Positions 1 through 15,678 of a stretch of 64,000 nucleotides of DNA are shown here, piece after piece. Each line of letters opens with the position of its first letter. Position 1 is the first letter of the stretch. Origin of the DNA: Amoebidium appalachense (taxonomy: Eukaryota; Ichthyosporea); contig CAVNZM010000006.1 in assembly GCA_963693365.1 (NCBI GenBank), positions 5,208,001 through 5,272,000 on the forward strand, written 5' to 3'. The notes beneath the pieces are model-generated. The model did no database searches. It saw only the letters and a program-made list of their open reading frames with translations, and was not told the origin of the DNA. The position numbers and the translations under genes are program-made.

Positions 1-749
1 TCTCCTCTCGTATAAAATAAGTTGTTGTGGAGACAAGCGACATGTGTGTTGTCAGGGAGTGAGTTCAACACACAACCAGATATACCATTTCAAGTAATTC
101 TCGAATGATTTTCCACGTATCAAAGGTCATGTAAACGTGTGACCAATGCCTAGTGCTTCGTTTTACCTTATATGATGTGTTGTGGCCGACACGATTCAGT
201 GTCATTAGGGTCTATTCTGTTTTCGGGTGCCATATGTTTAATTTGATGATGTGAATGTCCCCAGTCGGTATGAACCGCTGGCAAAAATATATGGAGAGTG
301 TTGATACTCGAGTGTCTATCTACTGTTGTCCAGTGTCCACACGTTGCTATAAACTTGACACCACATATGAGCCTGATCATGAGAAGCACGTGAACCCGTA
401 CGTGCCAACTTAAACAATATTTGCACGGACACACTGACTGGTCGACCACAGGCACCCACATGCGCACACACGCATGGTGCTCACACACTCACACACTCGC
501 ACACACACACCCACACACGACCCAGTCGGCGGGTAGGTCTGACTAATTAGTTAGCAACAGTCGATAAAATGCGTGTCGTGGTGGCATGGTCACCCCCCCG
601 GGGGGGACACCACTTATCTATGGACTAACAGGGGGTGCAGAGGTCAGAAATGAGCAGGATCATGCTTTGAATAATTGGTGGAAGGAGATGGTCCAGGACT
701 CGGTTTGGGCTAGTCTGCACGTGCACGGTGGAGGGAAATGTGTGTGTGT

Positions 750-790
<41 letters not shown>

Positions 791-1493
791 GATGGGTTTA
801 AGGGGAAAGTTGCGGCTGGTGCGACCCACCGGGGGGGGGAGGGTGGGGAGCTTCTTTCAAGGGTAAATTTACTGATCTATGTGCCTCATACACGAGATGG
901 ACAATAAAGAGGGTCCTCATACTGTGTGCCCTCGACTAAACCTATACTTAGAGTTAACGCAGTGATCAACCACAATTATTGGCCAATCAAAAACTTTAAA
1001 AGCACATAGATAATTTTTTTTCACACTAGATGCAATTAATACATACACCGAAGTACCATGGACATACACTGTCAGATGTACATGTACACGAATAGAAACA
1101 ACCGACTACGGTATGTAGGGGCTCCCTATGCAATTATACCGTAACTAATACAGCTATGTTTAAATTTAATTAAAATCACTTTAGTTTAAAATAAACAATT
1201 TTAAAGCATGTACCAAGAAAGATGAAGAGAGGTGCAAATATACAGTGTCACTGCTAACCAGCTTAATGTCTCTGGGGACACAAAATCGCAATGCAAGGAG
1301 AATCTATAGTAGCTACAAATGTCACATGAAAATCCAGCAATTTTGTGGGTGATGCCTGTGCAAATCGATGACACGTGCACCCACACATACACAATACAAC
1401 TTGGCACCAAACCAAACTATTCCTTCTACCCCACCTCCCCGTCCCCCTTCCCCCCCCTCCCCCCCGGGCCCCCCCCTCCGGCCCCCCCCCCCC

Positions 1494-1540
<47 letters not shown>

Positions 1541-1709
1541 AAAAAAAAAAAAAACCGCGGGGCCACCCATCAACCCATCCATTACCACCACCACCATCAC
1601 CACCACAAAAAAGGTAAAATGCGAAGGCAAAGGGGGAAAGCACGGTTGCGTACGTCCTGACAATAACCACCATTCTTTCTTCTAATCATATAAAAACCAA
1701 TAATTAAAA
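1..1709. other. Intergenic, no gene seen
   Basis: Holds a short CA-rich patch (483-525), a 40-base G tract (750-789) and a C tract running straight into 24 A residues (about 1493-1554). The unique sequence 790-1430, which is AT-rich, shows no convincing open frame. Confidence 0.6.
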
Positions 1710-2324
1710 TCAAGCCGAATAAGTCGGTGTCTGTGTGGGTGGGCCCAAAAGGATGACTGAAGCCATACCCGCATTGACCACTCCACAGAGATTGGTTGGC
1801 AGACACATTGCCATAGCAACGGCCCCTCCCATTGGCTGCCCGGCCGCCATAAATCCTGCCTTAACCACCCACGGCACCCACAACAGTGCATGCAAGAAAA
1901 TCACTGCTTGCATGACCATGGCCATGTGCCGTAGCCGCCGCACCAACTGCATGTTTTGATTGGTTGGATCTGCTCTGCCCTCCTCTGCTCCTCGTCTTTG
2001 ATTGGGCGATTGTGCGGAGTGTTGGCATGCAGGCCACGGACAAATACCACAACAACACATTTCCCGCCCCTTTTTGGCGACGTCCAAGAACCGTGTAAGG
2101 AAGCCGCTTCTGGGGTTAACGTCATCCGTTATCCCGGATTGTTGATTGGATGATCCGAGCTCCGATCTGCCGATCGTAATCGCCCGATTAGGCCCCATGC
2201 CAAGCACCTCCCGTTGAGCCGCCATTTCCACCATGGTGGACGTTGAGCCAATCATATCGGTTACTTGCCGAATCGCCGGCACTGGATTGGTTGTCGGGTG
2301 AGTCGTGGGAACTCTCTCCATACC

Positions 2325-2740
2325 CTGTGTGGAGCAAAACGTTAACTGTTACATACATTTATGATTGGTGCCATGATTTATTTATTATCCCCCCACCCTT
2401 CCACCCCCCCCTTCCACCCCCCTTTCGCCCCCCCCATCTTCAGGGGCTATTACCCTTCTAACCCTTCGTATATCGGACACTAACATCCCATCCATATCAA
2501 CTCTTTTTATCCCCACGTCTTTGTGGTTAAACAACTTGCCCGCTAAGCTGTGCGCTGTTTCCTCTGTTCTAATCCCACACTCTCCCCACTTTTCTAACCA
2601 ACTCTAAATGGCCCCAACAGATTCAAGTTACTTGACGAGTCTAAAAGTGCGTCTCTTGATGTGGCTGTGTGTATCATAGTGTGCGTGTGTGTGTGGGTGG
2701 GGGGGGGGGGGAGGGGGGGGGGGGGGGGGGGGGCGGGGGG

Positions 2741-2782
<42 letters not shown>

Positions 2783-2873
2783 TGTTCGTGCATGTGCGTG
2801 TGCGTGTGTGATCGAGTGTGTAAGTAAAGTACGTTGAGGAGGGATCGGCCTTTGGGGGAGGGGCTGGGCGGGG

Positions 2874-2921
<48 letters not shown>

Positions 2922-3035
2922 GGACAAGGTATGGAAAGGTATGTCAAGAGGACACCTATTTTGCCAAAACTTGGAGATGAATAGAAAGTAAAACATTAAT
3001 TAACGAACACACCTCAGATGGCACAACACCAACAC
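2325..3035 (-). repeat. Gene A intron 2: poly-C/poly-G tracts
   Basis: About 0.7 kb intron. On the sense (minus) strand it holds long C tracts next to the donor (plus-strand G runs at about 2697-2781 and 2877-2920) and a G-rich stretch near the acceptor (plus-strand C runs at about 2390-2440). No coding potential beyond low-complexity frames. Confidence 0.7.
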
Positions 3036-3833
3036 CTGCACGTGTGTGTTCCCTGGTGGTGTGGTTGGTAGCTCTTCTCCCGGGCTGGTGTTTTCCATTG
3101 GTGGAGAGAGCACCGCTGCCGGCTGCTGGAACCTTCTACTAGCTGCCAGATTGCCACTCACTGATTGCTCTCTCATTTGGACCCTCACAGGCCCACTGAT
3201 TGGGCCGAGGGTTGAAGCCATGTGTATGACCCCGTGGTTGACGCTTCGGAAATTCGCCGAATTGCTAAAGACCCGACTGATGTGTCCATAGCAGAAAACA
3301 CACGCGAAAATGGCGGCAGACGGCGGGAGAATGTGGAACGCTGTAGCGTAGATTGTGGACTTGTCCAAAAAAAGGCATAAGATGATGGCGCAGGAAAATC
3401 CGTACCGACCCCCACCTGCCATAAATGGAAGTGTTGCCAAAAATAGTAACACAATGCCCGCGATAGAAAACCACAAGCAGGAGCACCGGCGACAGGGGGG
3501 ACGTTTGTGCTTTGCCACCAACCGAAACAACGCCACAGAGATGAAAATCGACGTGAAAGACACCCACATTACCTACCACGCCCATAAAAATCCCACCGCC
3601 TTGCAGTAAATATCGGAGTTGAGCACCCCCAAAACCAACTTCCCAGATAACTCCGGTGCATACATGACCAAAGACATTGCGTTGAAAATGGTATCAACAA
3701 CGGCGATGAAAATGGGAAGAATTTGGAGGGAAGCGCCGATGGTGGGATTTTGGATGTTCATGGAATTGTAAACTCGCCAGAGGAGCCAAATAGACCCTGC
3801 AACACTTGATAGGCAGAAGAGCACAGCTAGCCC

Positions 3834-3841
3834 CTGTGCAA

Positions 3842-3924
<83 letters not shown>

Positions 3925-3941
3925 CGTGCGTGCGCGCGCGC

Positions 3942-3972
<31 letters not shown>

Positions 3973-4808
3973 TTAGAACATTGTGTGCTTTTGTGTACTA
4001 CTGGGGTCCCGGAATGAGGGGGGGGGTGGGGGGGGGAGGGGGGGGAAGAGGAGGGGGGGGGGGGGGGAGCGGGGGAAGGGTGGGGGGGGGAAAGGGGGGG
4101 GGGGGGGGGGGTGAAGAAGAAAGGAGCCGAATATGATAAATGCCATGAACGAGAAAAGGTTTCAAAATTGAAAACGGTTCCTGTTATAATCTATACATGT
4201 GTGGATGTGTGTTTGTGTGTGTGCATATCATGTGTACATGTGTACGTGTGGCATGGAATGTGCATGTGTGAAGCCATGTGTCATTTAAATTTGTACGACG
4301 GTATTTCTGGTATTTCAACATCACCTGAGATGGCTCATGATAGTTCGCATCCACAAGTACGTATGGTGCACTAATAGTGGAGTTATTACACATGTAAGTG
4401 TGTGCTACAGTTACTTATTTCTATTGTAGTTCCTTACATCAGCTGATTAATAGTAAAGCAATATAGACACCGTTATTCCATAAGCATGGCATATCATGAA
4501 TCAACAGTATGATAGTTTTAGAATTTGCTGTTCTTATAAATCAAACCCTTCAAACAGAATCCCCATGATCGATATGCCCCCCCCCCTCCCCCCCCCCCCC
4601 CCCCCCCCCCCCCCCGCCTCCCTCCTTTCCCACCTGAGCATGTCTCTCTCTCTTGTTCCTGTCCCCCTCTCTCAGATACTATTCCTTCCTGCTTTTCACT
4701 CCTTCCCTCCCCTCCTAGGCCTAGAGTCTCCGGTCCCTCTCTCTCTCCTCCCGGAGTCCCTAACTCCCCTTCCTCTTCCGCTTAATCCCGCCGAAGTTCC
4801 TCCCCCCT

Positions 4809-4842
<34 letters not shown>

Positions 4843-4851
4843 TCTCCCTCT

Positions 4852-4928
<77 letters not shown>

Positions 4929-5142
4929 AGGCTGTAGGTCTCTCTCTCTCCCTCTCTCTCTCTCCCTCTCTCTCTCTATCTTTCTATCTCTCTATCTCTC
5001 TCCGAGGCTCTCTCTCTCTCTCTCTCTCTCCCCCCCCTCCCCCTCTCCCTCTCGGCTCTCTCCCCCCCTCCCCCCCCCCCCCCCCCTTTCTCTTTATCGG
5101 AAGCCCTCTCCCCCATACCCCTTATCTCCTGAGTGGATCTAA

Positions 5143-5178
<36 letters not shown>

Positions 5179-5309
5179 TGTGCGCGCATGCTTGTGCGTT
5201 TGTGTGTGTGGGTGGGTGGGTGTGTGGGTGTGTGGGTGCGCGCGTGTGTGTTTGTTTGTGTGTGTGTGTGTGTGTGTGTGCCACGGTGTGTGTGTGTGTG
5301 TGCGTGTGC

Positions 5310-5385
<76 letters not shown>

Positions 5386-5489
5386 CATGTGTGTGTGCGT
5401 GAATACGGTTGTTTGTCCTGTACCCATCCGTGAGTGAGCCTGGCAGAAGTCTGGAAAGAGACCTAACAAGATGGTTACTGTAACCACAC

Positions 5490-5534
<45 letters not shown>

Positions 5535-5569
5535 AAAAAAAAAAAAAAAAAAAAAAAAGCTCCACCTAC
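3834..5569 (-). repeat. Gene A intron 1: (TG)n, (TC)n, poly-G
   Basis: 1.7 kb intron made largely of simple sequence on the plus strand: compound (TG)n/(CG)n at 3845-3972 lying about 10 bases from the 3' splice site, G-rich 4020-4110, C tracts around 4580-4615 and 4810-4840, (TC)n at 4855-4925, (TG)n blocks at 5144-5380, (CA)n at 5489-5530 and an A tract at 5535-5558. The unique piece 4120-4560 shows no gene. Confidence 0.7.
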
Positions 5570-6412
5570 CCTCAAAGCCACAGTCGTGGTTGCAGGTGGC
5601 CAGTCGATGGAGCGACATACCGTGTCTTCTGCTGCGATGTTCGATTGAGACGCGCCCATGTCACTCTAATACTTGCATGCACCACTAGGAAGCCAACTTG
5701 AGTCCGTGCAAGAGAAGAGGGAAAAAATGGGTCTACATTCGAATTCGCCCGAGACTTACGTGTTCAGTTTTACAGATGGTGGCTTAAGCGTATTATGTGT
5801 ACATTGTCAGCTCTTTGGTGCTTCTGCAGCAATTTTCCTTTGACTGGTCTTCTCGTGTACTGTAGCTTTCGTCAGTAAAGGGGAAAACGTCGGGCTGCGG
5901 CCTTTATAATTGTCACTTCACCGTACGTTTTCGTTCCCTGTGTGATGTGCGTGATGCGCGAGAAATTTCTTTCTTCGCCATAAAAACGACCAGAACGGCA
6001 TGGTATCACAAGGCTGATACACAATGCACGTGTGCTTGTTCATTATTGAGAAGGTCGGTAAGAGTGATGACGATACATGTATGACACTCCTGCGCTGCAT
6101 ATGTACAGATTTTGGGGCAACAAAAAAATTAATGTTCCAAAACCTCCGAAGAGTGTCCCTTATTTTTAATGTTAGGCACACTGTTTTTGTAACAGTTGGC
6201 CCTAGCAGAGTCAAGTTGAAACCTGTAATAAAGGAATGCGTCCCGGCATACACCTTGTCACCACTGATCCAGCTGGAGAAAGCCATCACATCGTTATTTT
6301 AGGGCTCCAACTACATTCATTCATGGGGCACTAATATCACGCACTGCTTTCTATACGCTATAAAAACTAATAGCTCATTGAAGCAGGAAAAAAATCTATG
6401 GCTCATGAAGCC

Positions 6413-6448
<36 letters not shown>

Positions 6449-6595
6449 AAGAAAGAAAAAAAAGATAGAACTTTGTATATACAACCTGAAAGGATCAGGC
6501 ACAATTCTGTGTGCTGGCACAGGCTCACACCTGGTGCAGAAGTCAGATTGGATAGATTCAATAGTAAATTGAAAAACCATAGAAATGATCTGTAT

Positions 6596-6629
6596 CCAAT
6601 CAGAATAATAATAGGTTTGTTCTGATTGG
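6596..6629. promoter_or_regulatory. Inverted CCAAT pair (palindrome)
   Basis: CCAATCAGAA at 6596-6605 is matched perfectly by TTCTGATTGG at 6620-6629, with a 14-base spacer. Two opposed CCAAT boxes between divergent genes A and B suggest a CCAAT-binding (NF-Y type) site; this role is an inference. Confidence 0.35.
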
Positions 6630-6649
6630 GTTTAGTGTTGTATAACTAT

Positions 6650-6901
6650 AAACGGTATTACAAAGTAGACCCTAATTTGTCGCAGTTTCACGTGTTCCGA
6701 AAATCTGCGGCGCCATTCTGGCATCTGATCTCCACCTGCCCCAAGGGGCAAACTGCCACAAAACGGCAAACGGCGAGAGTATTGAAACAAACTATTGTCT
6801 CTGTGTTGTCTGAAGCTGAGGATTTCTTGAGAAAACAGAAGGATTTGGTTCTACAACACATTTATGATACCACTTACGAACGTTTATCTAACTCACATTG
6901 A
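6650..6901 (+). CDS. Unrecognised open frame, doubtful gene
   Basis: A non-repetitive frame ending in TGA at 6899-6901 with a lysine- and glutamate-rich, possibly helical C-terminal part (around the sequence SEAEDFLRKQK). It lacks an ATG start in frame and I recognise no family. It could be an exon of an unseen gene or chance. Confidence 0.15.
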   Translation, partial: KRYYKVDPNLSQFHVFRKSAAPFWHLISTCPKGQTATKRQTARVLKQTIVSVLSEAEDFLRKQKDLVLQHIYDTTYERLSNSH

Positions 6902-7680
6902 ACCACAACAATGTGGGAGAGTGTCAGAAATCATGATATTCGACAACTGAGATTGAGGAAAGTAGGTCATGGACAAGCACACGCGCGCCACAAGGCTGCC
7001 GTGGGGAAAAGGAACCATGTCGTGTTTTGTGGGCAAAGAATTCTCTGGTGCATCACGCACATCGGTATCACCCGGGAGGCGCAGGGAAGAGGCAGGGGCA
7101 CGGTCACCGTGACCCTGTGAAAGGCTCCTTGACACAAAAGAATAAATGGGGGGCCACACGAAGCTATGTTCACCTTTTTTTTCGAAGGGAACGTGTGAAA
7201 TGACCATGCAAAAACTTACAGTGAATACCAACGGCACACGTTTTGTGAATGGCCGTCATCATACGGCGAGACACGGAGGATAGTGAAAAGCATTGTCCAA
7301 CAAAACAGTTAAGATCTCTCTGACATGATAAAATTATTGAACAGTTATTCAGATAGTTCAGTTCAGATCACTGAGTTTGACTATTCATTTGTGAAAACTT
7401 TCACTGAAAAAATCTTTTGTGCTTAGAAGTTCCCGTAAAATTTCTATACTGCCGCCTTTTTAGCTATTTGGCTGATACCAGCCTAAAGACTCTAAGTACC
7501 TGGGTTGAAACTGTGAACTCACCAAAACACCCACCACGAACATCGCGCTTGGAAAAAAAAAATCGCAATAATAAAGCACAATTGGTCAGGCAAATTAGTT
7601 ATCTGTGTTTTTGGGAGCATTTTAGAAGTCACTCTCTACACGCTTTCGGGCGAACAAATACTACTGAAAACAAGCTGAAA

Positions 7681-10688
<3,008 letters not shown>

Positions 10689-11869
10689 TTATTATGAATA
10701 TATGCATGGTTAGATCGCCGATAAACGGCAATTAGCATTAGGATATTTGAGTTTTATTTTCCTCCTCCGTTACGAAGTTATCATTTTCCTTTTCACAGTT
10801 CCATTCCAGGCCTCTTCTTTTTCTCTGGTCTCCCCCCCCCCCCCCCCCCCGCCCCTCCCCCCCACCTCCCCACAAACACCCCTCCCTCCTCATCCATGCA
10901 TCTCGAGTTTGTTTTTGGCAATGTTTGTTTGGTGTAGGGTTGTCTTTGATATGTGCATGTTGACGTGTGGACGTGTGCGGTTAAAAATTCGCTCAGTCAG
11001 AAAAAGAACAATGGCCCTCATTATGGCGGTACAAATCCATTTCGATATCTACAATATCAGGAAATCAGCGTAATGCAATTGTTTTTCGTCTAATTTAAGC
11101 TTGGTATGCATTTGGGATCAATTTGAAATAACAATATAACAACTCTGCTAGGTATTGTGAGCCTCAAATAAAATAACACTGTATATGTATCATGAATTTC
11201 CCTCGCTTGGCGATTAGTGAAATCGTGGTGGTTGCCGTTGAGCCTCATAATATTATACCACTATTAGCCGTTCTCAAACGTATTATGTTTACTGCAGTGA
11301 ATCACTTAAAGTGATGAACCAAAATTAATTGTGTTTTGTATATTTAGATGGACACGTGAACAAAGTATCGACGCATGTATGGCCCGGATGTTTAAAAAAA
11401 AAAAAAAAAGAACTTCGCTCTTAAATGGTCCCCTCCGAATCAACACCCCGGCCCCTCCCCCCCCCCTCCCCCCCCCCCCCCCCTCCCCTTCCCCTTCCCT
11501 CCCCCCCCCCTCCCCCCTCTCCCCCTCCCCTCCCCTCCCCCCCCCCCCCCCCCCCCCCCCCCCTGCGTGCGCGGGCCCCGCCAACTGTCCTTCCCTTTCT
11601 ACTTCCCCTTCCCCTTCCTCCCCCCTTCGAACACACACACGAACACACTTGAGCCCCCCCTCCCCATCTCCCCCTCCCCCACCCACATCCTACCCTCCCT
11701 TCCCAACCCTCCCCATAAAGGGTATCAATAATATGGGTGGGTGCTGGTTATAGTGCAGCGGTGTAGGGGATGGGTTGCATATTGGGGTTGTGGTGATGCA
11801 TGATATGATGATGGCAGTCAGAGGGCAAATGGGCATAGAGGTGGGGGCAGGGTTTGGGGTCATGGTGAG

Positions 11870-12620
11870 GGTTGGGGTGGGTGTATATGTGTTTGTGGGC
11901 GGCGGGGGGCAGGGGGGGGGGGGGGGGGAGGGGGACGGGGGGAGGGAGGGTTGGTTTGAGGCGGAGGGGGGGGGAACGGGGGTGACGGTGGGGGTGGGGG
12001 CGAGGGTGGGGTGGGGGTGGGGGTCACGTTGGGGGTGGGGGTGGCCGGGGTGTGTGTGGGGGGAGGGGGGATTGGGGGGAGGGGAAAGGAGGGGAGGGTG
12101 GGGGTGGGGGTGGGGGTGGGTCACGTGTGTGTGTGTGGAGGGGGGGGCAAGAGGGGTGGGGTGGGGTGGGAGTGGGGGGAAGGGTCGGGTTGTGGTGTGT
12201 GTGTGTGGGACGGAGGGGGGGGGGGGGGGGGGGGGAGGGGGGGAGGGGAAGAGGATGAGGGTGGGGGTGGGGATGGGGGTGGGGGCAGGGGTCGGGGTTG
12301 GAGGTGAGAGTGTGTGTGTGTAGGGGAGGGGGGGGGGGGGAGGAGTTGGGGGGGGGGGGGGGGGGGGGAGGGGGGGGGGGAGGGCGGGGCGGGGAGGGTC
12401 CGGGTGCCATGTGTGGGGGATTGGAGGGTGGGGGTGGGGTCCGGAAAAGGGGTGGGTGGTGATGGTGGGGATGGGAGGGGAGGGGGGAGGGAGTGGGGTT
12501 GGGGTAGGGGTGGGGATGGGGTTGTGTGTGTGGGGGGGAGGAGCTGGGAGGGGTGGGTGGGGGAGAGGGGGGGGGGGGGGGGGGGAGGGAGAGAGGGGGG
12601 GGGGGGGGGGGGGGGGTAAT
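11870..12620 (+). repeat. 750-base G-rich block (GGGT/GGGA-like)
   Basis: Almost uninterrupted runs of three or more G on the plus strand, with GGGGTGGGGGTGGG units between 11980 and 12300 and 20-30-base G runs at about 12210-12240, 12350-12380 and 12565-12616. Expected to form G-quadruplexes. Confidence 0.7.
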
Positions 12621-13682
12621 TCTTGGTCTAACCACAACGATCAAATACATCCAAAACATCTCTTTAGCTGCAACATTTTCATACTTAACCCTCTCCAACC
12701 GTCAGTCACCAATGGCACAACCCCCTCCTCCCCCATCTCCCCTCCCCCCCCCCCCCCCCCCCCCCCCCCCTTTTCCCCTGCAAGTCCGCTTTCGCTGGTG
12801 TAAACCGTTTTAAAAAATGGACAAGATCTAAACATTTAAACCGTAAACTATAAAATTTAATACGTCTTTAAGTTCATAGAATAGCACTCACATCTTCTAG
12901 GCTATCACGGAAACCCCAGATTACTTGATTGTCCAAACAGTTACATTTTCCTGCCCGGGGCCCTGTTATATCGGAAGGAAGGGGGGCGGGCTGGCGGGGG
13001 GAGAGGGGGAGGGGAGGGGGGGGGGGGGGAGGGGGGGGGGTAACTTTTGATTTGGTAGACCGGTACCAATCATTCGGTCTGAAAAGGATAAGGGAGTAAC
13101 AGGGAGAGGATGCTACACAGCCAGGAAAAGGAAATGTGGCTCGAGAGACTTACTTTGCTAGACGTAGGCAACGCTTAAGATTTCCTTTTTCATGATTGCA
13201 GCGCTAGGAAATTTGGAAATTTAAGGCCCTAGTAGGCTGGGCCCGCCTGTGTACAAATCAGAAAGTTTTCTAAACCCTCCCCCCTCCCCCCCCTCCCCCC
13301 TCCCCCCCCTCCCCCCTCCCCCCTCCCCCCTCCCCCTCCCCACCCTTCCCTCTCTCCCCCTCTCCCCCCCCATCGCCCACCCCCTCCTCCTTTCCCCCCT
13401 CACCTGCCCGGGCTTGGGACCCCCAAGATTGTTCAATGGCCTCGGGGCAGAAGGGTGGGGGGACGGTCAATTTTGGGCATGGAAGGAAAGAGTTGGGGGG
13501 GGGGGGGGGGGAGGGGGAGGGGGGGGGGGGGAGGGGGGGGGGTAACCGGTTAAGGTGGGGCTGGAGGAGGGTCGAGCTGGTTGGGTCCCTGAGAGGAAAA
13601 CAGCAATAGCATTACTAAGGGTGTTGGGGGGGGGGGGGGGGGGGCCCGGACCCGCCCCCTCCCCCCTCCCTCTCTCCCCCCC

Positions 13683-13731
13683 TTTTTTTTGTGTGGTCCC
13701 CCCCCCCTCCCCCCCCACCACACAAAAAAAA
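13683..13731. repeat. Perfect 15-bp inverted repeat with C-rich loop
   Basis: Left arm 13683-13697 (eight T then GTGTGGT) and right arm 13717-13731 (ACCACAC then A run) are exact reverse complements around a 19-base C-rich loop. Flanks (CTCTC-rich left, GAGAG-rich right) extend the symmetry loosely. Confidence 0.7.
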
Positions 13732-15158
13732 AGAGAGAGGGGGGGGGGAAGGGGGGTCATTATGGGGGTATGGGTCACACAGGTGGAGGGCGCTAGAGAA
13801 AGGCAAAACCATAGTTATCTAGGGGTTTTTTTGTTAGGATGGGATGGATGTGACGAAAAGGGGGCAACCACAGCGATGCATGTAGTAAAAACAACGGCAC
13901 TCACTGCGTCAATCTATCCTCGAACATTTAATCAGCTCCTCCTCCCGCCCCCCTCCCCCCTTCTCCTCCCCCCCCCCCCCCCCCCCCCCCCCATCCACCG
14001 ACCCCCACTCCTTCCCCCCACTCCTTCCCCCCCAATCCCCCCCCATAGCTAACCCAACCACTCTCCATACCACCACTGCTATCACTGCCACTATTTTGTT
14101 GCCCCATAAAGTATCATCTAAATTTTTCTTTACAAACCTCTCCTTACCCACCCCCCCCCACCCCCCTTTCCCCCCGGTCTCCTCCCCCCCCGGAGGCCAT
14201 TTGCCTTGTATATGGAACCTGAAACCTTGCCCCTCCCAGCCTGCCTGCCGATCGATTGGGCACCGCGGGCCAGCCCGTGACTTTGGCAATCCCTAGACAA
14301 GTTATGAATAAACAGTATCATTATGCAAAAATTGTGGAATTTCACGTAAAAGCTTCATAGCGGACCATCCGTTTTCATGACCGTCATTGCACTGTGTGTG
14401 AGCATCGGCCAAGCCAAACTCAGTGCTGTGTCCTATAACCAATAAAGTAAGTGTATGAAACACCACCACCTCAAACTTCCCCATTTATGTACAGAACACA
14501 AAATTTAAAGAGCACACTTGAATTCTACCGTATACATACACCACAACAGCAACACCAAATGCAGCACCTAAACTGTCAGATCATGCAATATATTAACATT
14601 CAACGATATTCTAAGCACGTTCACATTCAAGAAGTTCATATGATTTTGCGACCCTTATAACCTACGGTATCCATATAATTATTGGTAATTGATCGGTACG
14701 GTATTTAGTCTAAGAGAGTTAATAACCTTTGACTAGCCTAGTAGCACCTACCATGTTTCGTAATGATGAAAAAACTGTTGATAAAAATGGTTCTAGTAAT
14801 TATAGCACATTCAAAACTAATGTTACAGTATATAATCAATAAGCTATCAGTTCATGTATTGAACACATTCACAGAGTATACAGTTACTAGTATGGGCATA
14901 CATTTGCACCACACAGGGTCACAAGACCAGATAAATCAATACAAGACTGCAGCCAAACCACCCGCATTTCCAAGGAAGCACACTATGCGATTGCCTTCGT
15001 TTTTGGTCCCCCCCCTCCCCCCCCCCCCCCCCCCCAAAAAAAAAAAAAAAAAAAAAGAAAGAAAAAAAAAAAGAAAAGAAACGATAGCCTACGCGCACGG
15101 CCATTATCCCACCCATCCACACGATCATCCGATTCGGTCCCACCCCATCCAATACCCC

Positions 15159-15197
<39 letters not shown>

Positions 15198-15678
15198 CCT
15201 CCGAGCGGCTGACTCTACTGTGGAGTGCACAGATACAAAGAAGCCTAAGGCGGGCGGATGGATGGATGGAGGGAGGGGGGGGGGGGGGGAGGTGGAGGGG
15301 GGGGACAGTTCTCTTATAACTTCCTCGGCTACCAACCAAATCTGCGCTACACACGCAACACACACATGCACACACTTAGGCACACGCACAAAAACGCGCA
15401 CGCACGCACACACACACGCACGCACACACACACACACACGCACACACTCACGCACGCACGGCCATGCCCACACACGCACACACAAAAGCACGCATGCACA
15501 CATGCACATGGCATGCACGTACGCACACACACACACCCGCACACACGCACACCCACGGATGCGTGTACTCACAGATGCACATGCACACACACCAGTCACA
15601 CACAACCGCTGAATACAAGGCCCTAAGATTAAGGGGGAAATCGGAAAGAGTCATAGTCATCCCCATTCCCCTAACCCA

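Larger units (their letters stand above)
1710..5659 (-). pseudogene. GPCR gene A, cyclic-AMP-receptor-like 7TM (subfamily 1), in-frame TAG
   Basis: Seven-helix plasma-membrane receptor, paralogue of gene B. Three exons on the minus strand: 5659-5570 (30 codons, ATG start, donor GTAGGT), 3833-3036 (TM1-TM5; acceptor TTTGCACAG) and 2324-1710 (rest of loop 3, TM6, TM7, TGA stop; acceptor CACACAG). All junctions are phase 0 if exon 2 ends at CAG|GTGTTG (3036). The donor matching gene B by alignment, CTGAG|GTGTG at 3013, would shift the frame. Exon 2 is interrupted by TAG at 3575-3573 in TM3, where gene B has a serine codon (TCC); the rest of the frame stays open and conserved. The disulfide cysteines before TM3 and in extracellular loop 2 and the TM7 LPTNLCGVV motif are present. 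It is either a recent pseudogene, a read-through gene, or an assembly error. The receptor family is inferred from helix pattern and motifs; the ligand is unknown. Confidence 0.75.
5660..7680. other. Shared upstream region of head-to-head GPCR genes A and B
   Basis: Two kilobases between the divergent start codons of genes A and B, so both promoters must lie here. It contains an A tract (6414-6446), a CCAAT-bearing palindrome (6596-6629) and an unrecognised open stretch (about 6650-6901). No TATA element or polyadenylation signal stands out. Confidence 0.5.
10689..15678. other. Intergenic 5 kb, low-complexity, no gene
   Basis: Between the 3' ends of genes B and C. Contents: C-rich 10830-10875 and 11452-11563; very G-rich 11870-12620; C run 12738-12770; G-rich 12970-13040; C-rich 13276-13405; G-rich 13495-13545; an inverted repeat at 13683-13731; C-rich 13935-14050; C-to-A composite 15009-15072; C run 15155-15196; CA-rich 15340-15605. 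The AT-richer unique segment 14285-14990 shows no convincing gene. The long frames here are proline or glycine readings of poly-C or poly-G and are not genes. Confidence 0.6.

Noticed and set aside
4496-5437. Long open frames of poly-Pro, poly-Ser-Leu, Cys-Val or Thr-His
   Set aside because: They are translations of C runs, (TC)n, (TG)n and (CA)n; both strands and several frames are open at once, so they are not genes. The same applies throughout the window.
11775-12323. Glycine-rich protein frames in the G-rich block
   Set aside because: Pure low complexity; open in all frames.
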